Shown piece after piece: positions 10,688-22,975 of a stretch of DNA of 64,000 nt. The DNA lies in the NCBI GenBank assembly GCA_004565275.1, contig SDOX01000128.1, positions 62,839 to 126,838 of the forward strand, given 5' to 3'. The notes beneath the pieces were generated by a model that was not told the origin of the DNA, searched no databases, and saw nothing but the letters and a program-made list of their open reading frames with translations. A program made the position numbers and the translations under genes. This DNA is from Nannochloropsis salina CCMP1776 (lineage: Eukaryota > Sar > Eustigmatophyceae > Eustigmatales > Monodopsidaceae). The stretch's first letter is position 1, and the number at the start of each line of letters is the position of its first letter.

Positions 10688-11822
10688 ATGGGTAGTGGTC
10701 ATATTGACAGTGTGAGTTATTTTTTAAAATGTGTGTAAACGCCTATTGTGAGTCCCTCACTCTTGTAATCCCCTACCCGTTTCTGCCCCTTACTAGGTCG
10801 AAGATCTGTTCTTCCAGTGTGCTTCCATTGTGAAGAGCCCACCGCCCGAGTTTTCCCATGTGACGTTGACGGAGGAGCAGCAGTTGCATCTATATGCCCG
10901 TTACAAACAGGGATGTGAGGGGGATAACGTCACACCTTGCCCGGGGCTCTTAGACTTTGTCGCGCGGGCGAAATGGTTAGTCCATGGGTTGCATACAGTT
11001 GCGAAAGGTGTATGCTGAAGCTTTCTTGTTACGTGCGTATGTGCGGTCGCACTGACGAGACTGGGTTACGTGCGGTGGCCTTTGAGAAGCCAGCAGTCCA
11101 TTTTCAAGAATTGAGCTTCCGATCATTTATCCCACAGGAAGGCGTGGAAGGCATTAATGGGAATGGACGCGCTCCAAGCACAGTCCGAATATATCGATTG
11201 CGTACAGGCCTGGTTCAAAGAGCAAAGCCCCGAAATGGCCTGCCATGCTAGTGAGGGCTTAAAGCAGACCAAGATAACGTCGCGCTTTCAATCACACAGG
11301 GATTCGCGTGCAAACGAGCATGTTGATGACACCCTCTTATTGGGAAGCGCGCCTTTCCGGGGGATAGGGGCTATCGGTCGAGAGGGCCTCAACAGTGGGT
11401 GTGTTGATAGTCCGGATAGGACCAGTGAGGAGAGGGAAGGAGACAAGAGGGATGCGGCGAATGAGCACGAAGACATTTTCTCCTGGGCCAAGGAGGGCTT
11501 CGTGGACAAGGTGCTCGCCTGGTTGGATGGTGAGAACGAGCCGGCGGAAGGGGGAGAGATCGGGCCACTTCCACGACACGTGGATACTAGAGATGAGGAG
11601 GGTCGGACCCTGTTGCATTGGGCTGTGGATGGAAATCATGGGGCGCTTGTCAAAGTACTGCTGGCGCGGGGAGCGGACGTGACTGCGACGGATAAGGAGG
11701 GAGATACCTGCTTGGATTATGCTCGATTGTGTGAACACAAAGAGCTCGTTGAACTGTTAGTGGAGAGGGAAGCGATAACACAGGAAAGGAAAACGAAGGA
11801 GACATCATGGTGTCAGGAATAG
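10688..11822 (+). CDS. Acyl-CoA-binding protein with ankyrin repeats (ACBD6-like)
   Basis: Exons 10688-10711, 10797-10975, 11138-11822 with consistent phase. The first exon codes only MGSGHIDS. The acyl-CoA-binding domain covers residues 9-95: VEDLFFQCASIV, LYARYKQGCEGDNVTPCPG, LLDFVARAKWKAWKALMGM, and EYIDCVQAWF, the normal four-helix order with the YKQ and KWxAW ligand-contact positions. After an acidic, charged linker come two ankyrin repeats (DTRDEEGRTLLHWAVDGNHG and TATDKEGDTCLDYARLCEHK, about residues 235-300). This ACB-ankyrin layout is that of ACBD6 and plant ACBP1/2, which bind long-chain acyl-CoA and recruit partners through the ankyrin part. There is no signal or membrane segment, so cytosolic or nuclear action is likely. 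Confidence 0.92.
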
Positions 11823-12442
11823 GGGAAACGATGGAAACGGGGTTGTATTGAACATTAAAAAAGAAATGACATGACGCTTCTTCAAATCTTGTGGATGTGG
11901 CAACAGTGTAGTACAAAAGCATCTGTTGATGAGCTCTGTGAGGCCAAACTAGCTGGGGGGGTAATAAATGGGCCATTCAGATATGAGGAAATATCCTGGT
12001 TTCAAGAAATAAAACTGAAATATACCTGACTGCAAGTTGTCAAATAATTGATGAACTATACGGACGTATGTTTTCTTCAGTCGAATCAAGTGGGAGGGTG
12101 TATGGCAGCGTGGCAGGCATGGACAGGACTTCAGTTGAAGTTTCAACATCAAGCCTAACCCTGCGGTCTGTATTTTCTGATATCACCGGGCCAAAAAGGA
12201 GCCCGTACCAGCAAATGTCGCAATCTTTACGCTTTGCATGGACGGTCGCTGGGTTGACAAGCTAGATGCTACGCAATTGTGGATTTTGCGACATGGTGTT
12301 GAGCTTGGAGGGGCTGGATTGTTGTTGGTAGTTGGTCGCGTTTTATGCCTGAGCAGCGAGGCGGAGCATTTTCGCCGCCTAATTTCGACCGTGTTGCAAC
12401 CTCTTTAATCAAGACGCACACGAACCGCACAGGCACAGATCG
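11823..12442. other. Spacer between the ACB-ankyrin and dioxygenase-like genes
   Basis: About 620 bases without a supported gene. It starts with AT-rich probable 3' UTR sequence (ACATTAAAAAAGAAATG around 11852) and ends in the 5' region of the next gene. Confidence 0.45.
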
Positions 12443-15121
12443 ATGGGCTTTTTGCATTCCATCTACAAATCTTTTTTCATAAATTCTTCACTGCAGCCTG
12501 CCACCGAATCAGATCGGTCAACATGCACCCGTAAAGGCCATGACACCTCCCACCCTTCCTGTAGCCCGAAAGGGGACGCGCCAACTTGCTCCCACAAATC
12601 CTCTCCATTGCCCCAAAATACGGGTACAGGTTGTCCCTTTGGCTTCAGTTCCACCAGGTGCGAAGATATTGGTGACGTGGAGCGTGATGAAGAGGTTCAA
12701 AACGCTGGCGTAAGCTCCACAGGCGCCACAACCTTTACCCCCCCTCTATCCGGACGCAACCGCGTCGTCCTTCTCTATGAGCATTACATCCATTTACCGG
12801 CGTTACGAGCCGTATGGGAGTCTCCAATCACCGAACGGCCTGAATTGGAGCCTTGCTTCTCCGCGGCATGTCACGGCATGGAGATTGGCTACCTGTTGCT
12901 CGCGCATTTTCTCACCGACCAGCGGACCTATGTCCAGAAGCGTTCCCGCGTCGAACTGGTGATGGAGGACCTGATGCGACAATACTCCTTGCTGGCCGAG
13001 CTCGTCGATGGCGAATTGGAGGAAGAGGAGCCACTCGATCAATGTGTTAGGGACGGGCATGCGCAGCCCCCGACAAAGGGCTCGAGCTCTCCTGCGCCCC
13101 GACCCCCCCAGCTACTGCCGTCCTGCTCTCCATCCTCGCCCGCCTTCTCGTTGGGTGCCGCCACGGATGGAAGCGAGGATGGCAGTCCTACCAGCTTCAC
13201 CGAGACGGACAGCAGCAGCGGCAGCCACCTTCGGACTCAGGGCATGGGCAACCCTCCCAGTCCCAGCGGGGGCAAAACGGGCGGAGACAAGACCGACATT
13301 CCCGGGGGAGAGAGGCCCACGTCTCGGTCCTGGGAATTTCCGGTGCCAATAAAGGAGGAGGGAAGCGATCAAGAAGCACCCCTACGCCTGCAGCCTCCCC
13401 GCCCTCTGTCCTCCCTCACCCAAGACTTTCCTTTCCCTTGCTGCCCCCCGACCTCCACTGTCGGGGCCCGCTCGCCATCTCTCGACCTGCTCCTGGAGGC
13501 GCTCGCCCAGTCCCTGCCGGCCATGACTCCGTCGGAGCGCGTCTCGGTGAGTGACGGCGGATGGCGGGAAGGAGGACGACAGGTGCCGGAGTTGGCTTTC
13601 CTGCGGGCAGCCCTATTGACGAGAGGTGGTTACCCCATGGGCTTGCACCAGCATTCCTTTCTCCCTCTACCCGCAGCCTCCTTCACCCTCGTGAGTCCAT
13701 CCCCCTTCTCCCTCCTGCCCCCAGGTCACCAAAGTGATCCGGAACATCACCCACGCCCTGGACGGAGCCTCCCGGGCTTGGTCCGTCGGTCTCGGCATCG
13801 AGGGTCAGATGAACGAGCTCCGAGACTTGGTAAGCCTGGCCCCCCTCGCCTCTTTCCAGGAGCGTGAGTCCAGCTCCCGGCACTTGGACTATGCGCGTTT
13901 GATCCGGCCGGAGGTGGTGGTGGCGACCTACAGGGACTATCCCCACACCGAGGATTTCTTCTTCCGCTCCGTGCATTTGGGTGGGTAAAGGGAGGAAATA
14001 CCCGGACTCGCTCCCTCCACCCGGGATGAATCCCTCCTGGATCTCTCTCTTTCGCAGAGAGGTGGCGTTCCCCTGATCTTGAGGCCAGGCCGGAGCCCGA
14101 TTTATGCCCTCACGCCCCCCTCCACCCTTCAATCGCCCCCCCGTGTCCCCCCCTCCCCCCCCTCCCAGGCACCGACTGCTGGGCTTTCACCGTCATCCGC
14201 CGCCTCCAAAGCGCCCGAGTCCTGGCCACGGGAGGAGACTGGTACACGGCCAGCGCCCGCGTGCGTCAGGCCGCCCACATCCTCTGCTATCTAGGGGAGC
14301 ATGTGATGATGCTGACCAGCATGGTGCTCCGCGACTACTTGGAACTCAAGGTGAGGAGGCTCGATTCTATCCATGGGCTCTCTTTGGGGCCGACCTCCGC
14401 CATTCCCGGCCAGGGCCAGATGTGCGGCCGTCGTTACCAACCCCTCTCCATCCTGTGTCTCCCCCACAGGTCCAGATTGAGGGTACCTCGGGCGAGGGCT
14501 CATCGCTGGTCAGATCCTTCCGGCCCTACACCAAGCGCCTGATGGAGCCCCTCGAGGCCGCGCTGCTCCGACTCCCTCTTTCCCCCGCTCGCGCTGGCAT
14601 CTCCACCGGGGAGGGCGAGGGCGAGGGGGAGGGCGAGGGGGAGGGCGTGGGCGAGGACGACTTGCAACGGGCGCTCCTGGCGGTCTACGAGTTCCCGGAA
14701 GCTTACCCTGCCTTATACGCGTACATAAAGGTGCTTCCCTCAATCTACTGTGATTGTGTGTCTTTGGAGCAGCGCAGGAGAGCGGATTGTATCTTGTTCT
14801 GTCCCGTGCGTTGACTTTGCACAACCCTCCCTCCCTCCCTCCTCCCCTCCCCCCCTCCCCCAGGCCCTGGAGTGCGTCGAGTCTGCCCTACTGGGCGGCT
14901 TCTATTTCAACCATTTCCGGCTGGCTGTCAACGTGATTGGGGGGGAGGCCAGAGGCACCATGAACCGGGCAGTGGCAGCTCTGCAGGGCACGTATGAGAG
15001 AAGTGTCTTCCCCTCCTTGGACAAGACACGCTCCGTGATGGGCAGGCGGGTGGACCGGCGGCTGAGCCACTTGAAAGGGAGGATCATGAGTGAGATTATG
15101 GATGCGCAGACTCGGGAATGA
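12443..15121 (+). CDS. Tryptophan 2,3-dioxygenase-like haem protein with large disordered insertion
   Basis: Exons 12443-13546, 13725-13980, 14169-14350, 14470-14730, 14864-15121 join in phase to 686 residues. The first conserved block (LLYEHYIHLPALRAVW, then SAACHGMEIGYLLLAHF with His143) resembles the TDO start YxxYLxLxxL...HQxxELWF. The later block has ASARVRQAAHILCYLGEHV with His498 in the place of the haem-ligand His of TDO, followed after the next splice by IEGTSGEGSSLVRSF, resembling the GTGGSSG loop. Between about residues 195 and 368 lies a Ser/Pro-rich insertion, and an (EG)n run sits in exon 4. If a true TDO it would open the indole ring of tryptophan in the kynurenine route, as a cytosolic tetramer. 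The overall similarity is distant, so a TDO-superfamily member with another substrate is possible. Confidence 0.6.
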
Positions 15122-16529
15122 GGCCGCGCAAGGAGGTGGCGGAGGCACTTTCTGAGAAGTTTGGGTCGTTGTCAAGTTATAACGGGGAGCTTTGCGGGTC
15201 GCGAGAGTTTCTTGGGGCAAAGAAGATCCTTCCCTCTGGCGTTGAGAAGAAGAAAGGTGTAAAAATGAGACGAATCGCGGGAGCGCGAGATTGAGGGATG
15301 GATGTAGCGTAAAATGAAGGCGGGAGTGTTGTAAAGCTGTTGTTTATATACCATTCCAAGCCAAGACATCAAGGCTGTACATAATACGAGATCATAGGAG
15401 GCAATGGGAAGGTGACGGACAGAACAAACATCTAAATAGGAAGAAGTCAGTGACACCATATACAAATCGAAATGTGCCAAGAAGTTGCATGGTCATTGAA
15501 AAGGTGCCGAGAAGAAAACATCGTGAGGAAAGCCGGACACCTGCCACTTGAATTACGTCTTCAATGTGGGCTTGATTCCATGAATGGGAATGGCTGTGTA
15601 TTGGAATCTCTCTCCTGAGTCAAAAATCGCGAAATTTTTAAAACGATAAATTTGCTTTGTTTCTCGCCTGATGGACTTCTTTTGGCACATTTTAAAAGTA
15701 TCAACTTATGTCCGTTTAGGGACCATGTGGAGCTCAATAGAAAATGCAGCAGAGAATAAAAGATTTGCTTGTGTGTGTTAACGAGGACTTCTTCCTTCAT
15801 TTATACCGACAACAAATACGGTAACACAGTGATAGGTACCATGCACATGGCGTCCCCCGCATACTTCCACGTACCCCCTGCCTGGAAGCCATTCCAAATG
15901 AAAATTTTGTTCCTTCACCATATTCAGTAAAATTAAACTCCCATGCTCTTGTATACATCGCCCGTCAATGTTACCTATCCTCTATTCAACGGAGGAGCGC
16001 GTCTTTGCTGCGAGCCGAATGACATAATTCCTGATTTCCCGCTAGCACGGGGTGTTGCTCGAGAGGGCGGCAATGCTTCAGTAGTCGAGCCGGGCATTGG
16101 TCGCATTTGGGCACGCTATCGCCCTGAACACAGGGCCGGGTCCACGGAGGTGTTAAACATCCTCATAATTTTCGACGGGACGGGACGTGGGAACATGCGT
16201 GCGTAGACTTGCCGAGCTAGATGCGAGAGAGACAATCAAGGTAGATGGCGTTTGCTACCCTTCATCGTCAGGAAAGGGAACACAAGTCCTCCCACCTGAT
16301 ACTTTCCTGAAAGCGAGCTCAAAGAAACGGCAGTATACGACAGGGACTACGAACGTGGATTGTTTTATGCATGTCTGCTTCCATCGTGTACTATAGTAGA
16401 GCGTTGACCATGCGCGCCGTCTTGGCGTTTTGTGGTGGCAGGGTCTGCTGTTGCCCAATCGGAAGGATGAAGCAAACCCTGAGAGCCCCACTACAAGTTC
16501 AATAACCACGACCACGACTTCTGCTGTCC
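15122..16529. other. 1.4-kb spacer without a recognised gene
   Basis: AT-richer than the flanks. Small frames on both strands show no family resemblance or splice-consistent extension. It includes the 3' UTR of the dioxygenase-like gene and the promoter of the PH-PP2C gene. I see no repeat or RNA gene. Confidence 0.4.
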
Positions 16530-19500
16530 ATGTCCAACCTTGACTTAATAATGCATATGGCAACACACACAGAGAGCAGGATAAAGGGTACGAGGAGCCA
16601 GGACATGAGCCACCGGCCTTATAAATCCATTGGAGGGGTGCTCGACCTCGGGGAGGACGCGGGTCGCAGGAGCTCGATGGGGCCAAGCCGCAGCATTGCC
16701 ACTCCCTCGCAGCCCCTCACCACCAGCGGCTCGTCGACAATGTCCACCTCCTCGTCTTCTCCCCCGACGCCTGTGGACGACGTGGCAGCCAAGGTGTTCA
16801 GCACGAGTTACTGCCCCTCCTTGGCCCGTTACCACTCGCAAACCTTGACGATGCGGGCGGTGAACAACGAGGGCTCGCTGGATGTGTTGCGCGAGGAGGC
16901 AGGCGAGATGGTGTGGGAGAGACGATACTGCATTCTGAACGAAGGCGTGTTGAGGGTGTACGCGACGAAGCAAGACGGGACAGGAAAGAGGGAAAGGAGG
17001 CTACAAGGGGAGGAGGCGATGGGAAGCTTGTGGGGAGGGCGAGGGGAAAGGGCTGTGGAGCAAGAGGAAGAAGAACGGGAAGGGGAGGGCGGTTTGTTGA
17101 CTGTAATTCCCCTCGACATGGTCGCCTCGGTTCGCAGCGCCGCTTATTCGGGGCGTGCTGCCTTTCAAATCACGACGCCGGAGCGGACCTGGGTGTTCTC
17201 CGCTGCCAGCATGCACACCATGCAGGAATGGCTCTTCGCCTTCCATCGTTCACTGGCCGTGATCGTCGCCCGGCTGGTGGAGGAGGAGAAACGGAAGAAG
17301 CAGCAGCAGCTCTTTCGGGCACGGAGAGGGGAGGCCCGGGGGGGGGGGGAGATCGGGGTCGGACGCTTCTTGTCCTCAGGCGTGCGCACCATGAATGCGA
17401 GCAGGAGCGAGGCCATGGCCACCACGGGCACGGGCACTGCACCCAGGAGCGTGGACACGGCAACGGCGGCCAGCATGGAGGCACGGCGGCTGCGACTGTT
17501 GGCGGAGGTGGGGCACGGGCATGGTCGGTCCCTGTCCGTTACCCGGAGGTTCAGGCAGGCGTCGGCCGGCGGGGTCGGGGGCGGGGGGACGCGAAGCCCG
17601 ACTCGGACAGGCGGACAGGGACGGCGGAGGGTGCTTCATACTTGTGGGGGGGAGGGCGGAGGGGCCGGGAGGATACCCGGAGGTGGGGGCGCGGGGGAGG
17701 GAGGGCGTCCCCGAGGCTTACGAGGGTCGCCTTTGGGAGGAGGGGAAGGAGGAGGGGGAGGGCGGGCGGATAGGGGGGGAACTGAGTTTGGGGCGCCTGC
17801 AGCAGCAGCAGCTCCAGCAGGTAGAAAGTGAAATTTGTGCATTGCGCTTCTCCCCCCGTACCAGCCTATCCAGCAATGGAAGCACGTCGAGCGCCATGGC
17901 TGCCCCTTCCTCAACCGCTTCCTCGCGGTGGGCCCGCGCGCCTTCCTCCTCCTCCTCCTCCTCCTCCTCCTCCTTCACCTTCAATTTCAGCGCCGACTCG
18001 CACCCGCATGCACCGGCTGCGGAGGGAGAGGAGGGGTTTAGGGAGGGAGTGGGGGAGAGGGAAGGGCCGATGTCTCAGCTGCCGCCGTGTCCCCCCCTCC
18101 TACCCGGAGAGGGAGGGGAAAGAAGAAGCTTGAGCCTAGACATGTCCTGGATGCGCTCCGAGGCCTTCATTCCAGTGCTAGACAAGGAGATGGAGGTGGG
18201 GAGGGAGGGAGGGATGGAGGGAGGCGTGACGGGGATGGGACCGACGCCGTCGCCCGTCAGTAGCAGTGGGGGGGGCCTTGGAGGGGAGGGAGGGAGGGAG
18301 GGAGGGGGAGAGGGCATGCAACCGCCTGGGACGGAGACTCCTGGCTTCAGCCCTTGTGGGAGTGGTGGGGGCGGGAGGGAGGGAGGGGAGGAGGGACTAG
18401 GCGGGATGGCGTTCGAGATGAGCATGGAGGAGGTGCTGGAGGTGGGGAGAGGGGTGCTGTGCGGGTCCAGGAGGGAGGGAGCGGGAGCAAGGCCGAGAGG
18501 GACACAAGGGAGCGTGCGGCTCGCGAAGGGAGGGAGGGAGGAAGGGGAAGGGCGGGTAGGGGGCCGGCGGCGGCCCCGGAGGGCGTTGGGCTGGTCCTAC
18601 GGCGCCGTGTCCCTCCAGGGAGCGCGGGCGAACCAGGAAGACCAGTACACGGCCATCCCGGACCTGGCGGGGGTCGCATCGGGGGAGATGGGGGCCGCGC
18701 AGGGGCTGCCGAAGGAGGGGCAGGGGGAGCAGGCGGAGATGGAGGCGTTCTATGCGATCTATGACGGGCATTGTGGGATCGGCGCGGCCCGGTATGCCCA
18801 GCAGCAGACGCATCACTACCTGATGGCCGACCCTCTCTTCGTGTCCTCCCCCGAGGCGGCCATGGTGAACGTGTGTCGGCGCCTGGACAAGGAAGTGCTG
18901 GAGATGTGTGAACAAGAAGGCTTGTACTGCGGGACGACGGCCATTTTGACTTTTTTCCGGGGCCGGACCGTGTATGTGGGCAACGTGGGAGATTGTGCCG
19001 CCATATTGTGTCGGGACGGGAAGGCTTTTCCCCTGTCAAGCGCCCAGACGCCCGGGCGGAAGGATGAGCGGGAGAGGATCGAGCGGGCCAACGGGTGGGT
19101 GACGGAGGAGATGGAGTTGTTCATCGGACAGCTGCACCGGATGGACTTGGCTGATCCGAGCATCGCCGAGGCGGTGGACAAAAAGGTGGCGGTCAACACC
19201 ATCCATCGTGTCTGCGGGAATTTGAGCGTCTCGCGGAGCATAGGCGACCCGGATTTCAAGGGATTCAGCTCACACCCCGGCGAGGAGAGCCTGGGGGGGA
19301 CCGAGGCGGGGGAGGCGGGGGAGGAGGACTCGATTTTCGCCTTCCCCCCTGGTCATTCGGGTGTCTTTTACGGGGACCTGGTGATTGCGGACCCCGAGAC
19401 CCGACAAATCACCGTGAGTGAGGCCGATGCGTTCCTGCTCGTGGCCTGCGATGGGTTTTGGGACGTGGTGGATGAGGAGGAGGCGGTGGCGCAAGCCACC

Positions 19501-19677
19501 GGCCTACTAGCAGGCGGCTTGGGCGTGTCGGACGTGGCGGCACAGCTGGGAAATTTGGCTCTGCGGTTGGGGAGCTCGGATAATGTGACTGTGCTGCTGG
19601 TCGTCTTTGAGCATTGGGAGGAGGAGGGGGAGGAAGGGGCACAGGAGGAGCAACGGGGGCCAGGCGAGGCGAGATAG
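16530..19677 (+). CDS. PH-domain/PP2C-type protein phosphatase fusion, frame join unresolved
   Basis: Two open frames make one protein. The first (from ATG 16530) has a PH-like domain at residues 120-250 (WERRYCILNEGVLRVYATKQ ... TWVFSAASMHTMQEWLFAFH). The second, ending at 19677, holds a complete PP2C Mg/Mn-dependent phosphatase: GARANQEDQY, YDGHCGIGAARYA, GTTAILTFF, YVGNVGDCAAI, GNLSVSRSIGDP, VACDGFWDVV and SSDNVTVLLVVF, so the metal-binding Asp residues are all present. The switch between frames falls somewhere in 17540-17780, either in an unrecognised intron or at a base-level error in the G-rich sequence. The middle is low complexity (poly-Ser, EGGREGG repeats). The PH domain would place the phosphatase at phosphoinositide membranes. 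PH-PP2C proteins are uncommon outside protists. Confidence 0.85.
17338..17349 (+). repeat. 12-G homopolymer inside the PH-PP2C coding region
   Basis: Run of 12 G in frame with the PH half (encoding glycines). Reading frame continues through it, so it is either correct or off by a multiple of three. Confidence 0.8.
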
Positions 19678-20634
19678 GGCGAAGAAAAGTTTCTTGTTTG
19701 CCCTGGCGGAGGACAATTGGAGGGGACGCACGTGCGTGTCGAGATGAAATGATGGATCGCTTCCTCCACTGGCGGGAGGTAGCGGAATCGAAAACACGTG
19801 GGTAGTGTGGTGACGTTGAGCGAGGAGAAAGGGATGAGGTATCGTCGGGTCGATCTCAGTCCCCTGGCACGGGATGGCCACGTGCAAGTGACAACAAGCG
19901 TAGTTTAAAGAAATGACATCAACACCTTTTGTGACCTGATACGTAACCAAAAATGACAGCACAACATTTTTTTTTACGATGGACCTACAATTCACCTCGT
20001 GCCATCTCTGCGCGGGCCTTCCTAGCCTCTCGGTTTTGAGCCTATCACCGATGGTCGAAAGGCCAAGCAAGAATGCTCCATACTTGATAAACTTCTAAAA
20101 GCAGGCACGGAATTACTTTTAAATGACTGCCTAAAATCGTGAGCGTGTGCCTATACAATGTCTCACGCCCGGCTTTTCGTCCACTGATTAGACACCTGCC
20201 AGAGCCTAAATGTCGGTTAGATCGTATTCGCCTCCAAAAGGCATGGACAAGTGCATTATGCTTGGACAAAGTGAAATATATCATTCATGCCTGTCTGTCT
20301 CTGGATTTTGGCTTTGTATTTCAATCCAATCCATATTTGCCATGCCCCTCCGCCAGCTGACCTCAACCTCCTGGTTATGATCAGTTTACTGAGTGTCCCC
20401 TTGATAAAATGGGTTTTAAGCCTGCCGTGATCGACCATTTTTTCTACTTCGCAATGCTACCTTTCAACATCGATAAGCTGCATGGCTGGAGCTCTGATAA
20501 CTTGATTTCGTGAAGGGAAACACGTGACGAGTTTCCTCCGTTTCCTTCATCGCCCTTTTCGAAGCGTGTCGCCTTCACCAAACGAAGCGCTACAAGAACG
20601 CGATTTGTTTCCACCGCCACCACTTCCCTGAAGC
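19678..20634. other. Spacer between the two PP2C genes
   Basis: About 960 bases, AT-richer than the genes, no supported gene; 3' UTR on the left and promoter of the next gene on the right. Confidence 0.45.
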
Positions 20635-22512
20635 TTGCTTCCCATTTCCATCTTCCCATCCTACAGAAAAAGGAGAACAGGTGGTACTTTGATGGGCGCT
20701 AGAAAATCGAGGCACGGAAGCTGTCTTTCTGCCCTCTCGACTTCTTTCAGCTGCTCATCTTCTCCGAGGCTGTGGTCACCCCCTCTCCCTCTCCTTCTTC
20801 TCTTCATCCTCCTTATTTTAAGCCACTACTATCCCGTCGATTCATTCTCCTGGCCAAATCCGCTGGCGAGTTTTTCGAAAAAAAATAGAGAATGTGTCCG
20901 TTCCGTCCGTGCAGTGACCTTCTCCACCAGTTCTTACCCCGCGAATAATCCCATCGAGGACCGATACATCGTGGTTGACGACCAGGTCCCCTCACTCTTT
21001 GCATCAGCGTCTTCTTCATCCCTTCCCTACTTTCATGCGGCAGTCTTTGATGGCCATGGAGGCGCAGAGGTAGCAGAGATGGTCCGAAATACTTTAGTCG
21101 GGAAGGTAAAGGAAACCATTGCCAAATTGCCCCGTCACGCCCAGAAAGATGAGACCGTGGTACGTGCCTGACGCAGAGCGTAAAAACCACTTCGCGAGCG
21201 GGTGATTATTGCACCTGTGTGGTATAGCGTGTCGTCCAAGGTCGGTCCGTGAAGCCCTCTTTTCCCTTATCCCCTGCAGATCACGAACGCCCTCATCAAT
21301 GCCTTCATACAAGTGGAGACCCTGTGGATCGAAAGCGTGATGGCCCTGGAAAACGAGCTGACGCAGCGGAAAAAGGCCACGGTCGGTGCCTGTGCCCTAT
21401 ACATCCTGATCAAAGACAATATTCTGTACGTGGCGAACGCCGGCGACTGTCGTGCCGTAATGGGGAAGCTTCGGCACCCCGCCAAGCCCGCCTCCGCCCC
21501 TCCCTCCCTCATACCTTCTCCGCACCCGTCCTCCACGGCCGTCTACGAGGCCATACCCATGTCTCTCGACCACAACGCACGGGAGGAGCGCGAACACGCC
21601 CGCTTGCGGAAAGCGCACCCGGGGGAGGATGAGGACATTGTCCTCTGCTATCACGGGGGGCGGGCCTGCTATGTGAAGGGGAGGCTGCAGCCGTCCCGAG
21701 CCTTTGGAGACATTCACTTGAAGCTGGATGGTCAGAAGGGAGGGAGGGAGGGAGGGAGGGAAGGAGGGAGGTTTTGAAAAAGATGGGCCTCTTTCGCGAC
21801 CCGTTGCTCTTGGATGCGAAGGCTTGGCAGTGCCGAGTTCCGCGGCAGTTCAAGCCGTGTGTCCTAGTATCTACCCTCGTGCCCTGAAAAGTGCCTCTCA
21901 TCGCCCATGTTCAATGATTCCTGCCCCTCCCTCCCTCCCTCCCTCCCTTACTCCCTCTCTCCCTCCCTCCATCCTTCAGATTTTGGTCCCGACGACGAAG
22001 ACATCGCCTGGACCCCTCCCTACGTGAGCGCCATCCCCGAGGTCGCCTCCATCGCCCTCAACCGCCTCGATCACTTCCTGGTGCTGGCCTCGGACGGCCT
22101 GTGGGACGTGTTTGAGAACGAGGAGGTGGTGAGCCTGGTGGCGGGCTGGAGGGAGGAAGGGAGGGAGGGCGGGGCGATCGCGACCCTCTTGGTGGAGGCG
22201 GCTTTGGAGCGGGTGGCAGACAGCCTTGGGATGAGCGTGGAGGAGCTGGGGAGAGTGAAGGAGGGGAGGGAGCGGCGGAGGAAGCATGACGACATCACGG
22301 TGGTAGTGGTGCTCTTGGAGGAGGAGAGGAAAGGGGAGTGCCCCTTGGAGGGCTCGCAGGCGTGGGAGGAGGAGATCAGCGGGGAGGTGGATGACTTTGT
22401 TTACCCCGAGGATGAGGGCGGGGCGGAGGGCGGGGCGGAGGGCGGGATAGAGGGGGGGGGAGAGGGCCGGCCAGACCTGATGAGTTTGGACGAGGGAAGG
22501 AAGGAATTGTAG
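20635..22512 (+). CDS. PP2C-type phosphatase with N-terminal signal/plastid leader
   Basis: Exons 20635-21159, 21280-21730, 21980-22512 join in phase (502 residues; alternative ATG at 20692 removes 19). The N-terminus has a strong hydrophobic segment (LPLLLLFILLILSHYY) followed by VDSFSWPNP, where an F after the likely cleavage site resembles heterokont plastid leaders. It could also be a membrane anchor. The PP2C core is complete: NPIEDRYIVV, VFDGHGGAEVAEMV, GACALYILIKDNILYVANAG, DCRAVMG, QPSRAFGDIHLKL, LASDGLWDVFENEE and KHDDITVVVVLLEEE. The HDDIT ending is like pyruvate dehydrogenase phosphatase and related organellar PP2Cs. The tail is acidic (EGGAEGG repeats). It is not a recent duplicate of the PH-PP2C upstream; the cores differ throughout. 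Confidence 0.9.
21731..21979 (+). other. Self-complementary intron in the second PP2C gene
   Basis: Intron 2. The 5' end holds (GGGA)n at 21738-21772 and the 3' end (TCCC)n at about 21924-21970. The two arms are complementary and would form a long stem in the pre-mRNA that brings donor and acceptor together. Confidence 0.75.
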
Positions 22513-22975
22513 CCCGGAGGGGAGCAATGCGATAGTTTTAGGGAGGGTGAGACTGGCCGAAAAGAGTGCCATTGAAAACTCGGTTGCAGGGGGTAGTGGA
22601 AAAGAACCACAGCAATGGAGAGAAGGTGAATAGGCGCCCTCTAAGGGGTCAAAGCAATGCCTGAAGGCCGCATGCGAGCACAAAAACAACGTCGTTCCAC
22701 CTGTCATACCCTTCCCGCTCGCGTGTGGATTTATTTTCTCAGTCTTGCTTTGTGCATGCACGAGGCCGTTCTTCTGCCACATCTACCGCCCTAGAGGACG
22801 CCCCTCTCTTGTCGCCCTCTCCCACACTGACAGAGGCCCCCTTCTCCCGTTCAACCACGCATCCAAACACATTGACCAGGAACTTCAATCGACGCTAGCG
22901 TCCACATGTCTTCCCCTCGACCCCTCCCCTATTCCCTCTTTCCCTCACCCCCTCCCTTCCTCCTTCCCTCCTTGT
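22513..22975. other. Convergent spacer between PP2C and L35
   Basis: About 460 bases holding both 3' UTRs; no gene seen. Confidence 0.45.

Noticed and set aside
15561-15660. Possible tRNA or tRNA-derived element near TATTGGAATCTC
   Set aside because: No paired acceptor, D or anticodon stems could be drawn around it.
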